Assembly (NCBI GenBank): GCA_900012615.1
Contig: LT009757.1
Span: forward strand, 1-64,000
Length of the DNA: 64,000 nt
Source: Agrobacterium genomosp. 13 str. CFBP 6927
Lineage (GTDB): Bacteria; Pseudomonadota; Alphaproteobacteria; Rhizobiales; Rhizobiaceae
Direction: 5' to 3'
Shown here: positions 17,962 through 26,314 of the stretch, piece by piece
How positions within the stretch are numbered: the first letter of the stretch is position 1
How the letters are laid out: each line of letters opens with the position of its first letter
Notes under the pieces: generated by a model
Database searches by the model: none
What the model saw: the letters and a program-made list of their open reading frames with translations, nothing else
Told to the model about the DNA's origin: nothing
Made by a program: the position numbers and the translations under genes

Positions 17962-19119
17962 TTATTCTGCCCTGTCGAGCGCCGTCAAAATCTCATAGGC
18001 CGCAGAAACCCGCTCCTCATTAGGATAGTTTTTATTGGCCAGAATGACGATGCCCCGCTTCTGTTCCGGTATGAACGCGACATAAGCGCCAAAACCATTG
18101 GTGGAGCCGGTCTTGTTGATGAAGACATCCTGCCGCGGTTTCATCGGCGGCGAGATTTCGGAGACAGGCACTGTCTTGAGCAGGGCGCCGGAGTTCGCAT
18201 CGGTGAGCGTCTTCAAGGCGGCCGGGTACGCATATTGCTCCCAGATCATATCCTGCGTCATGGCGCCGACGCTGAAATATCCCGTGTGGGTGTTGAGGAT
18301 CGCCCGCTGGATTTTTCCGTCCAGCTTTTCCAGACCCATATTCGCGTTGACGAAACGGATCATGTCGTCGGCTGTCGATCTGACGCCATAAGCCTCTGAA
18401 GAAAGAATGGCGGGTGTCATGCGGGCCGGCTCGCCGGTTCTCTTATAGCCCTGCGCATAATTGGCCATCTTCGCCTTGGGCACGGTCGTGAAGGTGTTCT
18501 TCAATCCCAGCGCGGGAAACAGCGTGTCCTGCATGGCGCTGTCAAAACCTTTGCCCATGGCCTTTGCAGTGACATATCCAAGCATTCCAATGCTGGGATT
18601 GGCATAACTTCTATGGGTTCCGGCCTTGTATGAGGGCTTCCAGGCCTTGAGATAGGCCAGCAGCTGCTGCTCCGTCTTGATATTCTCGGGCACCTGAATG
18701 GGGAAGCCGCCGGCCGTGTGGGTGCCAAGATGCATCAAGGCGACATCGCCGAAGGGCTTGCCCTTCAGGGACGGCAGATAGTCACCCACCTTGCCGGAGA
18801 GCGATAGCTGGCCATTCAACTCCGCATAGGTGCTGAGTGCCACCGTGAATGTCTTGCTGATGGAGCCGAGTTCGAAAAGCGTTTGCGGGGTCACCGGCTG
18901 GCCCGTGCTTTTCGACATGACGCCATAGGTGAAGATGTGGTTTTCGCCACCGACACTGATGGCGACGGCCAGACCCGGAATGCCGTTTTTCTCCATGACC
19001 GGCTTGATCGCGGCATCCGCAATCGCCTTCAGCCTGGCATCATCAGCAGCGAGTGCCTGCGTAAACAGGCCAGCCGAGAGCAAGGCGGTCAGTGCGACAT
19101 GTCTGCGATTAAGTTTCAT
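17962..19119 (-). CDS. ampC: Class C beta-lactamase (AmpC)
   Basis: A 385-residue secreted serine beta-lactamase. The signal peptide ends after AQALAA (about residue 25). The three active-site elements are all present: SISK with nucleophile S86 and K89, the YAN motif at 172-174, and KTG at 336-338. Length and motif spacing fit chromosomal AmpC cephalosporinases, so it is expected to hydrolyse cephalosporins and penicillins in the periplasm. The divergent ampR-like LysR gene indicates induction by beta-lactams through cell-wall fragments. Confidence 0.95.
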   Translation of the reverse strand: MKLNRRHVALTALLSAGLFTQALAADDARLKAIADAAIKPVMEKNGIPGLAVAISVGGENHIFTYGVMSKSTGQPVTPQTLFELGSISKTFTVALSTYAELNGQLSLSGKVGDYLPSLKGKPFGDVALMHLGTHTAGGFPIQVPENIKTEQQLLAYLKAWKPSYKAGTHRSYANPSIGMLGYVTAKAMGKGFDSAMQDTLFPALGLKNTFTTVPKAKMANYAQGYKRTGEPARMTPAILSSEAYGVRSTADDMIRFVNANMGLEKLDGKIQRAILNTHTGYFSVGAMTQDMIWEQYAYPAALKTLTDANSGALLKTVPVSEISPPMKPRQDVFINKTGSTNGFGAYVAFIPEQKRGIVILANKNYPNEERVSAAYEILTALDRAE

Positions 19120-19251
19120 CTTTCGCTTTCTCCAAAACCTAAGGTGGATTTTCGGCGCGTGCGCCGCCCCAGCGAAAGACGTTTAACCGCCCTACATTGC
19201 ACGAACAAATCATGATATCTCGCAGCAGGCATAATAAAATCTAGGTCTCGA
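19120..19251. promoter_or_regulatory. ampC-ampR divergent promoter region
   Basis: A 132-bp intergenic stretch between divergent ampC and ampR, the standard place for the AmpR operator and overlapping promoters. The AT-rich part at about 19198-19240 is the likely promoter core. I could not pick out a confident AmpR box by eye. Confidence 0.6.
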
Positions 19252-20142
19252 ATGGTTCGGCAATTTCTTCCCCTGAATGGCTTGAGGGCGTTTGAGGCCT
19301 CAGCCCGGCACCTCAGCTTCACCCGTGCGGCCATCGAACTGTGTGTGACGCAGGCGGCGGTGAGCCAGCAGGTGAAAGGGCTGGAAAAGCGGCTCGGGGT
19401 TTCGCTTTTCCAGCGGCTTCCAAGAGGTTTGAAAATCACCGCCGAAGGCGAGGCCCTGCTGCCGACAGTCACCAGTTCCTTCGACCAGATGGCGACCACG
19501 CTTGACAGGATAGAGGCAGGACAGGTGCGCGAGCTGCTGTTTCTGGGAGTTGTGGGAACCTTTGCCGTCGGCTGGCTGCTGCCCCGCCTGAAGGCGTTTC
19601 AAAAGCAGCATCCGTTCATCGATGTGCGGGTTTCCACCAACAACAACCGGGTGGACATGGCCGCTGAAGGGCTGGATTTTGCCATTCGCTTCGGTCAGGG
19701 CTCCTGGCATGGCACGGATGCGTTCCGGCTTTTCGAAGCGCCCCTGTCACCTCTGTGTACGCCGAAACTGGCGGAAACGCTGAAGTCTCCCACCGATCTC
19801 GTCGAGGCAACATTGCTGCGCAGCTACAGGTCTGACGAATGGGCGACGTGGTTTGCGACAGCTGGCGTGGTGCCGGTGGCACAGGTGAACGCCGGGATCG
19901 TTTTCGACACCTCGCTCGGCATGATGGAGGCCGCCTTGCAGGGGCTGGGGGTGGCGCTGGCTCCGCCCTCGATGTTTTCGCGGCACCTGGCATCCGGGGC
20001 GATCGTGCAGCCCTTTCCCATCACCATATCACTCGGCAGCTACTGGCTGACGCGGCTGCAATCAAAACCGCAGACGGCGGCCATGCAGGCCTTTTCCGAC
20101 TGGATCTTCGCCAATATTGGCCCGACGCAGGACGGCTTATGA
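19252..20142 (+). CDS. ampR: LysR-family beta-lactamase regulator (AmpR)
   Basis: A 296-residue LysR-type regulator. The winged helix-turn-helix is at about 5-65 (LNGLRAFEASARHLSFTRAAIELCVTQAAVSQQVKGLE), typical of the AmpR/GcvA branch. The effector domain begins LLFLGVVGTFAVGWLLPRLKAF near 95-115, matching the AmpR segment that senses muropeptides. It is expected to repress ampC with UDP-MurNAc-pentapeptide bound and activate it with anhydro-muropeptides. Its 3' end overlaps the convergent chromate transporter gene by 6 bp. Confidence 0.92.
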   Translation: MVRQFLPLNGLRAFEASARHLSFTRAAIELCVTQAAVSQQVKGLEKRLGVSLFQRLPRGLKITAEGEALLPTVTSSFDQMATTLDRIEAGQVRELLFLGVVGTFAVGWLLPRLKAFQKQHPFIDVRVSTNNNRVDMAAEGLDFAIRFGQGSWHGTDAFRLFEAPLSPLCTPKLAETLKSPTDLVEATLLRSYRSDEWATWFATAGVVPVAQVNAGIVFDTSLGMMEAALQGLGVALAPPSMFSRHLASGAIVQPFPITISLGSYWLTRLQSKPQTAAMQAFSDWIFANIGPTQDGL

Positions 20143-21366
20143 AAAAGCGAGCAGAACGCCGCCAATTGCGCAGATGATCACCACGATCCATGGCGGCGTT
20201 TTCCACACCGTCAACAGAATGAAACCGATGAGCGCAAGCGCGAAATCCTTCTGGGTGAAGATGGCGCTTGTCCATACCGGATCATAAAGCGCTGCGGCGA
20301 GAATGCCGACGACGGCGGCATTGGCGCCACGCATGGCGGCCTGCGCCAGAAGGTGCCTGCGAAAATCTTCCCAGAATGGCAGCGCGCCGACGAGCAGCAG
20401 CATGCCCGGCAGGAAGATCGCGATGAGGGCAATGGCTGCCCCTGCAATGCCGTTCGGCTGCGGCCCCACCACCGCGCCGAGATAGGCCGCAAAGGTGAAG
20501 AGTGGGCCGGGAACGGCCTGGGTCGCGCCATAACCCGCTATAAATGCATCCTTCGTGACCCAGCCCGTTGCGACGACTTCCGATTGCAGCAAGGGCAACA
20601 CCACATGGCCACCGCCGAAGACGAGCGCGCCGGCACGATAAAACGCATCGAACAGGGAGAGGCCCTGCGATCCGGCCATTGCTGCGATAACCGGCAGGAA
20701 AGCCAGCAGAAGCGCGAAAATGGCGAGCGCGATGTATCCAATGCTTTTCGGCACCCGGAATGCGAGATGGGCGGCCTGACGTGTGGCATCCGTGCGGCAG
20801 AAGGCAAGGCCCGCCATGGCGCCGACGGCAAGCGCCAGTATCTGGCCGAAGGCGCCGGCGAGAAACACGACGCAGATGACGCCGGCCAGCGCAATGCTGG
20901 CGCGCTCACGATCCGGCGCAAGGCTTTTTGCCATGCCCCAGACCGCCTGTGCTACCACGGCAACGGCGACGATTTTCAGACCATGCAACAGGCCGGTGCC
21001 GACCGGTCCTTCAATGGAGGCGGCGACCATGGCGAAGAGAAGGAGGAGGACTGCGGATGGCAGGGTGAACGCGGTCCAGGCGGCCAGCGCGCCGAGCGGC
21101 CCTGCCCGCAGCAGCCCAAGGGCAAACCCCACCTGGCTGGAGGCAGGGCCAGGCAGAAACTGACAGAGCGCCACAAGATCGGCGTAACCCGCCTCATCGA
21201 TCCATTTGCGCCTGACGACCAGCTCGTCGCGGAAATAACCGAGATGGGCGATGGGACCGCCGAAGGAAGTGACCCCGAGCTTCAGGAAGGTCGCGAAAAC
21301 CTCGCCGGGTGTGCCAGTTGGCGAGGTGTGGGCTTCACCTCGAATTGCATCCGCTGACGACTTCAT
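20137..21366 (-). CDS. chrA: Chromate transporter, ChrA long-chain type
   Basis: A 409-residue CHR-superfamily membrane protein with two homologous halves. Half one has FLKLGVTSFGGPIAHLGYFRDELV (about 27-50) and the CQFLPGPASSQVG signature. Half two has AGALVFGGGHVVLPLLQSEVV and GYGATQAVPGPLFTFAAYLGA. Proteins of this type export chromate, by exchange with or in competition against sulfate. A GGGAG ribosome-binding site precedes the ATG. No chrB-like regulator gene is adjacent. A palindrome lies about 60 bp upstream of the start. Confidence 0.93.
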   Translation of the reverse strand: MKSSADAIRGEAHTSPTGTPGEVFATFLKLGVTSFGGPIAHLGYFRDELVVRRKWIDEAGYADLVALCQFLPGPASSQVGFALGLLRAGPLGALAAWTAFTLPSAVLLLLFAMVAASIEGPVGTGLLHGLKIVAVAVVAQAVWGMAKSLAPDRERASIALAGVICVVFLAGAFGQILALAVGAMAGLAFCRTDATRQAAHLAFRVPKSIGYIALAIFALLLAFLPVIAAMAGSQGLSLFDAFYRAGALVFGGGHVVLPLLQSEVVATGWVTKDAFIAGYGATQAVPGPLFTFAAYLGAVVGPQPNGIAGAAIALIAIFLPGMLLLVGALPFWEDFRRHLLAQAAMRGANAAVVGILAAALYDPVWTSAIFTQKDFALALIGFILLTVWKTPPWIVVIICAIGGVLLAFS

Positions 21367-21406
21367 GAAGGGGCTCCCTGAGCGTGCAACGGCTGTTCGT
21401 CAACAC

Positions 21407-21435
21407 ATATCGACCTCTAAAACGATATCGATATC
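21407..21435. promoter_or_regulatory. Palindromic operator candidate upstream of chrA
   Basis: The 12-base perfect palindrome GATATCGATATC (21424-21435) and a related ATATCGA (21407-21413) lie 41-69 bp upstream of the chrA start. Repeated ATATCG units in a promoter suggest a binding site for a dimeric repressor. The regulator is unknown. Confidence 0.4.
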
Positions 21436-21478
21436 AGACACTATTACGACAGGGATATGAAGGGGTGACCTGCATCAA

Positions 21479-21507
21479 CGCCGGGAAGCTGAGCTAACTT
21501 CCCGGCG
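21479..21507 (-). terminator. Hairpin after the coiled-coil/peptidase operon
   Basis: A 10-bp perfect stem, CGCCGGGAAG paired with CTTCCCGGCG around a 9-nt loop, lies about 30 bp past the stop of the last minus-strand gene at 21538. It lacks a long T tract, but position and strength suit an operon terminator. Confidence 0.6.
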
Positions 21508-21537
21508 CGCTGTAGTGCTTGTCAGGTCAAAGAACGG

Positions 21538-22017
21538 TTATTTCGGAGGCAGCAATCCGGAGAAATGCGATATCCAGCCCTGATCGTCGGTGCCGCCCGA
21601 GAAGCCGGTCGCACCGAGAGTGATGTCGTGCCGGGTGCTCTTCTTATAAATGGTGACGGCGATCGCAATCGGCGTCGGAGCTGTCCAGGAAAAGCTGCGG
21701 TTCTTGCCGGGTGTCAGATGGCTGAGGGATTCAAGCTGAACATCGTCGAGAAACATGACGGTGCTCTTGCTGGTCTCGTAAAGATGCTCCCACCGTGCCT
21801 GGGCAACGGCATTCGCCGCTTCGGCGAAAAGATTGCCCTCGGTCTTCGGGTCAGCCAGGGCCGCCTTGCGCCATGCGGTGAAGATGGAGGTGATCTCATC
21901 CATATCAAGGCTCAGACTTGAGAGGAACTCGATGGTCTGTTTGTTGCCGAACGTGTTGTAACCGTCTTCGCTGAAGGGGCGGAGATGCTTGACCACGAAA
22001 TCGCTGAGAATTGGCAT
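21538..22017 (-). CDS. Hypothetical protein, last gene of coiled-coil operon
   Basis: A 159-residue soluble protein that I do not recognise. The N-terminal half is helical (FVVKHLRPFSEDGYNTFGNKQ..., IEFLSSLSLDMDEITSIFTAWRKAAL). The second half looks beta-rich (SWTAPTPIAIAVTIYKK, HDITLGATGFSGG), like a small sandwich or lectin-like fold. No signal peptide is seen. The start MPILSDFVV is preferred to a longer frame because GGAGGCACAA precedes it and the upstream part looks non-coding. It is last in a four-gene unit with a cysteine peptidase and two long coiled-coil proteins, so it may be an accessory or protective factor; that is a guess from context. Confidence 0.65.
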   Translation of the reverse strand: MPILSDFVVKHLRPFSEDGYNTFGNKQTIEFLSSLSLDMDEITSIFTAWRKAALADPKTEGNLFAEAANAVAQARWEHLYETSKSTVMFLDDVQLESLSHLTPGKNRSFSWTAPTPIAIAVTIYKKSTRHDITLGATGFSGGTDDQGWISHFSGLLPPK

Positions 22018-22133
22018 TTGTGCCTCCTGCTGGGCAATGACCAGCCTGCTCCCGGACTTGCAAGCGCGGGATCGGTTGGCCTGATTGGATTGAATGAATG
22101 GGTGTGCGTGCCGGAAGCTGCCCGGCAGCGCCG

Positions 22134-22685
22134 CTATACGGCGTGATCGAAGATGATGGCGGTATGGGCAGGCGTTCTCAGGAATTCCTGCAGGCCGATC
22201 CGGGTTTTCGTGCCGCCCCGCCCGGCCGGCCATGGATCGTGAATGTGAAGCTCCAGATCCTTGCCATTCTCCGTATATCCATAAACGAGGTAATAATGGA
22301 TATTCGTTCCGATCACGAAGACGCGGTTGTTGTCGATCTCGCGCCTGACGATTTCGGCCGTCAGGTCGGCGACGAACCGACCGCCGGTCGTCTCATGATC
22401 GAAAGAGTTCCACTGGCTGGAAACGAGCTTGACGACATCGCTGTTCTGATTGGCGCCACCCATTTCATCGAGGCCGGTGGACTGGTCCAGAACCTGCGCC
22501 AGCTCCCAGCGCTCCTGGACCTGTGGATCGGCACTTGCGAGTGCGGCGGTATTGCGCCGCGCAATCGCATATTGCGTGGCTGCGGGAAGCCCGTAATAGG
22601 CCCGCACCATTTCCTCGACGGCGGCAAAGCACCAGGAGGGGGTGCCTTGAGCGATCAGGGCGGGAAGATTGGTTACAGTCGGCAC
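22134..22685 (-). CDS. Papain-like cysteine peptidase (C39/AvrRpt2-like)
   Basis: A 183-residue protein with the layout of small papain-fold peptidases. The probable nucleophile Cys is in GTPSWCFAAVEEMVRAYYG (Cys at about residue 19), with a small-aromatic-Cys pattern followed by a helix. The catalytic His is probably in NIHYYLVYGYTENGKD (about 130-145), followed by HIHDPWP supplying the Asp. No signal peptide is seen, so it is cytosolic unless exported by a special route. The start is GTG, preceded by GGAAGGAG. It lies between an orphan gene and the 622-residue coiled-coil gene and could process one of them, but no substrate can be inferred. Confidence 0.75.
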   Translation of the reverse strand: MPTVTNLPALIAQGTPSWCFAAVEEMVRAYYGLPAATQYAIARRNTAALASADPQVQERWELAQVLDQSTGLDEMGGANQNSDVVKLVSSQWNSFDHETTGGRFVADLTAEIVRREIDNNRVFVIGTNIHYYLVYGYTENGKDLELHIHDPWPAGRGGTKTRIGLQEFLRTPAHTAIIFDHAV

Positions 22686-22792
22686 GTGATTTCTCCTTCC
22701 TAAAATGACGGTGCAGGCGTTGCCTTTGATGGCAATCCGAATGTCCGTCTGCGGGGTTGCATCGGGTGGTCAGGCTGTCGGTGGAGGTGGCC

Positions 22793-22820
22793 GTCCTGCC
22801 GGCACTTGCGCCGGCAGGAC
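22793..22820 (-). other. Strong intercistronic hairpin inside the coiled-coil operon
   Basis: An 11-bp perfect stem, GTCCTGCCGGC paired with GCCGGCAGGAC around a 6-nt loop, lies in the 232-bp gap between the 622-residue coiled-coil gene and the peptidase gene. No T tract follows on either strand, so it is more likely an mRNA stability or processing element, or a partial attenuator, than a simple terminator. No gene is supported in this gap. Confidence 0.55.
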
Positions 22821-22917
22821 GCTGCCCATGATCGTGAGGCCAACGGGGACGACCTGCAGCCGCGATCATGGCGATGCTCTCCGTCTGGCCGGGACGGGAG
22901 CAGCAGTTCAATGAACA

Positions 22918-24786
22918 TCAGGCCGTTTTGCTCAGATCCTGACGATAGGCTTGCAACGACGCGATTTTTGCTTCCGCCGCGGCCTCGCGTTCGGCGACAA
23001 TGACCGAGACCTTTTCCGAAGCTTCCGCCAGATAGTTCGTCAGTTCAGTGCCGGTGAGATATTTCCCCTGCAGCTTGTTGAGCTTCGACCATCCATCCGC
23101 AAAGCTGCGGTTGAACCTTTCGCTGACGCTCGCGACCGCATACCATTGGCCGGTCTGCCTGACGAAGAACTCGTTGACGGAGCGGACGAGCTGGGCGAGA
23201 CGGTTCTTGCGAATGACCTCCAGCTCGGCCACATTGTCGATCGCCTTGATCTGGTGCGCGGCATCGTCGGCCACCGCCTGCATGAAGTCGGCGAAGCTTT
23301 TAAAGAAAAAGGCGATTTCCTCAATGATTTCCTTCATGCGTTTCAGCGCCGTAATGCTGACATTGAGGGATTGGACCGCAAGCTTGATCTTGTCGTCCTC
23401 GGCCTGCTTTCCCTTGAGCAGCGCATTGATCTTGATGAGCTCGGCGGCCTGGGTGCGACGTTCGTTCTCATAGGCTTCCGCCTTGTCGATCATCTTCATC
23501 TGCATGTCGCGCAGGCTTGCCGCCTGTTGCTGCTGCTCGTCGGTGAGCTTGCCGAGCCCCTTGTCGAGCGCGTCGAGCGAAGCCTGGAGGCTGGAAATCA
23601 GGGTCTGCTGACTTGCGATCTTTTCCTCCTGCGTCTTCAGTTCCGCGGCACGGGCGGTGAGACGTTTGTCGAGTTCGGCAAGCTCCACGGCCTTGCTCGA
23701 TTTCGGGTCACTGCCCTCGGCATCCTTCGCCAGCACCGACCTGCTGTCTTCCAGCGATTTGATATCCGTCTTCAACGTATCGCGTTTTTCCTCGCTCTTG
23801 CGCAGTTCGGCCTTCTGCTCGGAAAGCCTGCTTTGCGTGGCAGCCGCATCCGTCTTGTCTCCGCCGGTTGTGGGTGTGCGGGAACCGCCGCCCTGCCCCT
23901 GCCCATCGGCATCCTGGCCACCCCTGGACTGTCCCGAAAGCGCGCCGCCGACCGACGAGGCCAGCATGGAGGCCGGGCCGCCCGCCGCCATGGCGATTGC
24001 GGGAATAGCGCTTGAAATCATTTGTGCGCCAACCCGGACGATCGACATGATGAAAGCGCGCTGCTCGGCGGTATTGGCCCGCTTTTCATATTCACGGGCC
24101 TTCTTTTCGAACTCCGCAACCTGCACCTTCAGATCGTTCACAAGCGATTCCAGCTGTTGACGCCGCGCGTCAGCCTCGCGGATTTCCCGCTCCATCGTCG
24201 CCTTGTCTTCGAGACGCTTGCTCAAGACCATTTCGCTGGCATCGGTGATCTGTGCGGTCGCCTTGATGATGCCATCATAGGTGGCGGCGACCTCAAGCAG
24301 ATCGTCCCGCACTTCCAGCGCCCTATCGCGGATATCTTTCGCAAGCTTGATCAAGTCGTTGGAGACGAAAGCCTTGATCTCGGCTTGATCATTCCCCTCG
24401 CGGACGTCCAGCCAGTCCGGGAAGAGATCGTCGACTGAAATACGGACGCGATTGGCAATATCCATCGCATGTCTCATGGTGATTTCACTGTTCTGCTGCG
24501 CCGTTATCAAGCTGTCCATGATGGCGCTGATGCGGCCACGAATTTTGCCTTCCTCCTGCGGCGTGGTGTTATAGGCGATGTAGAGCAGGTCGATCGCATT
24601 GTCGGTGTCGCGCTTGGCGCGCTCGACATCGTAGGTTCCCTGGATCTTGTCGACATAATAGCGGACGAGCGCCGTATCCGCTTTCGGAAGGCTGAATTCC
24701 GGCTTCGACACGATCGCCTCGACATCGGCGTCGATCGCGCTGTTCAATTTGGTTACCCGGCTTTCAAGATTGACGACATTGTTCAT
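22918..24786 (-). CDS. Large coiled-coil protein with hydrophobic hairpin (alpha-PFT-like?)
   Basis: A 622-residue, almost wholly helical protein. Long coiled coils cover about 140-240 and 315-470. Between them is a hydrophobic segment at about 245-285 (RAFIMSIVRVGAQMISSAIP, then AIAMAAGGPASMLASSVGGA) and a Gly/Ser-rich linker at about 283-310. A second amphipathic region near 505-530 has IIEEIAFFFKSFADFMQAV. Helical bundles with a central hydrophobic hairpin are the plan of alpha-helical pore-forming toxins (Xax/Yax, Hbl, Mak groups), which are encoded as multi-component operons like this one. I cannot assign a family. No signal peptide is seen. The second of two close ATG codons is chosen because AGGAG lies at proper spacing before it. 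It could instead be a structural or scaffold protein. Confidence 0.75.
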   Translation of the reverse strand: MNNVVNLESRVTKLNSAIDADVEAIVSKPEFSLPKADTALVRYYVDKIQGTYDVERAKRDTDNAIDLLYIAYNTTPQEEGKIRGRISAIMDSLITAQQNSEITMRHAMDIANRVRISVDDLFPDWLDVREGNDQAEIKAFVSNDLIKLAKDIRDRALEVRDDLLEVAATYDGIIKATAQITDASEMVLSKRLEDKATMEREIREADARRQQLESLVNDLKVQVAEFEKKAREYEKRANTAEQRAFIMSIVRVGAQMISSAIPAIAMAAGGPASMLASSVGGALSGQSRGGQDADGQGQGGGSRTPTTGGDKTDAAATQSRLSEQKAELRKSEEKRDTLKTDIKSLEDSRSVLAKDAEGSDPKSSKAVELAELDKRLTARAAELKTQEEKIASQQTLISSLQASLDALDKGLGKLTDEQQQQAASLRDMQMKMIDKAEAYENERRTQAAELIKINALLKGKQAEDDKIKLAVQSLNVSITALKRMKEIIEEIAFFFKSFADFMQAVADDAAHQIKAIDNVAELEVIRKNRLAQLVRSVNEFFVRQTGQWYAVASVSERFNRSFADGWSKLNKLQGKYLTGTELTNYLAEASEKVSVIVAEREAAAEAKIASLQAYRQDLSKTA

Positions 24787-24837
24787 TTTCATGCTCCTGT
24801 TGATGGGTGGTTATGGAGAGTCACTGGGGTTGATCGT

Positions 24838-25737
24838 TCACGAACCGCACTGTTTCTTCGCGTCGTCAGGCAGACCGGCCTCGGTCGAGGAAATGAACTG
24901 CGGCACGTCGCTGGTAAGGCCGTCGATCTCGGCGGACAGCCGGTTGACCTGACGTATTTTCGCGTCGTCGGGATTGACTTCGCTCGCTTCCTTGAGAGCG
25001 TTGGTGAAGTTGCCGACCTGAATGTTGAAGTCCTGAACCTTGACGTTGATGGTGGAAATCGCCGCCTTGAGCCTGGTGATCTGCTCTTCAAGCGTTTTCA
25101 CCGCATTCTCGTTTTCCGCGTGGCCCTGCTTTGCCGCCTCAAGCTGGCGGCGATTGTTTTCAAGCTGGTTGCGAACGCCGTCGAGAGCCGACCGGGCATT
25201 GTCCAGCCGCGGCAGCGCGATGCGGTATTCCCTCTCCGCATCGTTCATCCAGCCAAACGCCTTCACCGCGGCGTCACCGGCCTGGCAAATGCCCGGCAGG
25301 AAGAAGAGGACCCCGCTGCATATTCTTACTCGCTTGGCCTGTTCGTCCCTTTCCCTTCGGGCTTTTTCGAAGGTGGCCTGACGCGCCCTGACATTCTCGC
25401 TCTCGGACCGAACGAGATCCTCGTAGCCCTTCACGCTGGTTTCGGACTGCACCACCTGCCGTTCCAGCTCGATCTGCAGGTATTTGGCCTGCCCCAGCGC
25501 CTTTTCGCGGTCCGCGCTCAGCTGCTGCTGCGCCGTCAGATGCTCCATCAGGCACACGGAACGGCGGCCGAGCAGTTCGCGACCTGCTTCCGCCTGCTCC
25601 AGTTTCGACTGAAAGGCGGCCACCTGCTCGGCAGACAGGGTGGCCGCATCGGCAGGCGCCGCATAGCGCAGTGCCGGTAGATCGAACTGCGTCGCAATCG
25701 CGGCGAGGCCGGCAAAAATAACATGTCGAAGTTGCAT
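24838..25737 (-). CDS. Secreted coiled-coil protein, first gene of the operon
   Basis: A 299-residue protein with a signal peptide (MQLRHVIFAGLAAIATQFDL..., cleavage near AAPADAA at about 28-32) and long coiled coils at about 35-135 and 165-260. A short hydrophobic, Cys-containing stretch, VRICSGVLFFLPGICQAG, lies in the middle at about 140-157, flanked by two helical arms; two of the Cys could form a disulphide. This is again a hairpin between coiled coils, as in the next gene, so the two may be partner components. A strong AAGGAGG ribosome-binding site precedes the ATG. I do not recognise the family. Confidence 0.75.
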   Translation of the reverse strand: MQLRHVIFAGLAAIATQFDLPALRYAAPADAATLSAEQVAAFQSKLEQAEAGRELLGRRSVCLMEHLTAQQQLSADREKALGQAKYLQIELERQVVQSETSVKGYEDLVRSESENVRARQATFEKARRERDEQAKRVRICSGVLFFLPGICQAGDAAVKAFGWMNDAEREYRIALPRLDNARSALDGVRNQLENNRRQLEAAKQGHAENENAVKTLEEQITRLKAAISTINVKVQDFNIQVGNFTNALKEASEVNPDDAKIRQVNRLSAEIDGLTSDVPQFISSTEAGLPDDAKKQCGS

Positions 25738-26314
25738 TATCTCATCCTCCTTTGGAGAATTGGGGGTGGATAAAAAGGCATTGCAAAGCCGGCGGCCGCC
25801 CGGCATCGCTGCCGACCGCGCCATAGGCAGGGTAGAAACATTCGGAAGTCGGCGACCTTCGGGTGCATCCCTTGCAACGTCGTCAAGCCCAAAAAAACAA
25901 CCATCAAAGATTGTATTTCAGAATATCCGGCGATATGGGAAGCGTTCGAAGCCGTATAAAATTATGCAATAAAAACAGGTATTAACGTTATCTTTCGTGT
26001 CACACTCATAAACCGTCTCAAAAGAGAACATATTTTAATGCGCCCTTTAACATTCAATTTATGAGAGTATTTTTTAATAACCCCCAATGGGACGGCGGGG
26101 GAGTGCAACAAATTGCACCTATCTCCACGTCCGCGAATTTTCGGCTGTCTTGCACTTAGCGAACGGGCGCAGCCGGCTCATGAAACCCACGCCTTGAATT
26201 TCGCCAAAAAGTAGTGACGACCTAGAAGCCCAAGGGGGAAAGGCATCTCGAAGAGAGATTTCGCACGTTTCGAAACCGCTCCCGGCGGGGAATTCCGTTC
26301 GGCCGCCGCCGGAC
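25738..26314. promoter_or_regulatory. Divergent promoter region with palindromic operator
   Basis: No gene is supported in this 577-bp stretch between the coiled-coil operon (minus) and the HTH gene (plus). The part at about 25900-26090 is strongly AT-rich. At 26103-26118 there is a perfect inverted repeat, GTGCAA-CAAA-TTGCAC, and a further half-site TTGCAC at 26150-26155. This is a good operator candidate for the divergent HTH protein. The composition differs from the flanks and may mark transferred DNA. Confidence 0.5.

Noticed and set aside
22465-22918. Minus-strand open frames in the gap between the coiled-coil and peptidase genes.
   Set aside because: They are rich in Arg/Pro/Ser as in shadow frames, lack domain features, and overlap the peptidase gene or the hairpin.
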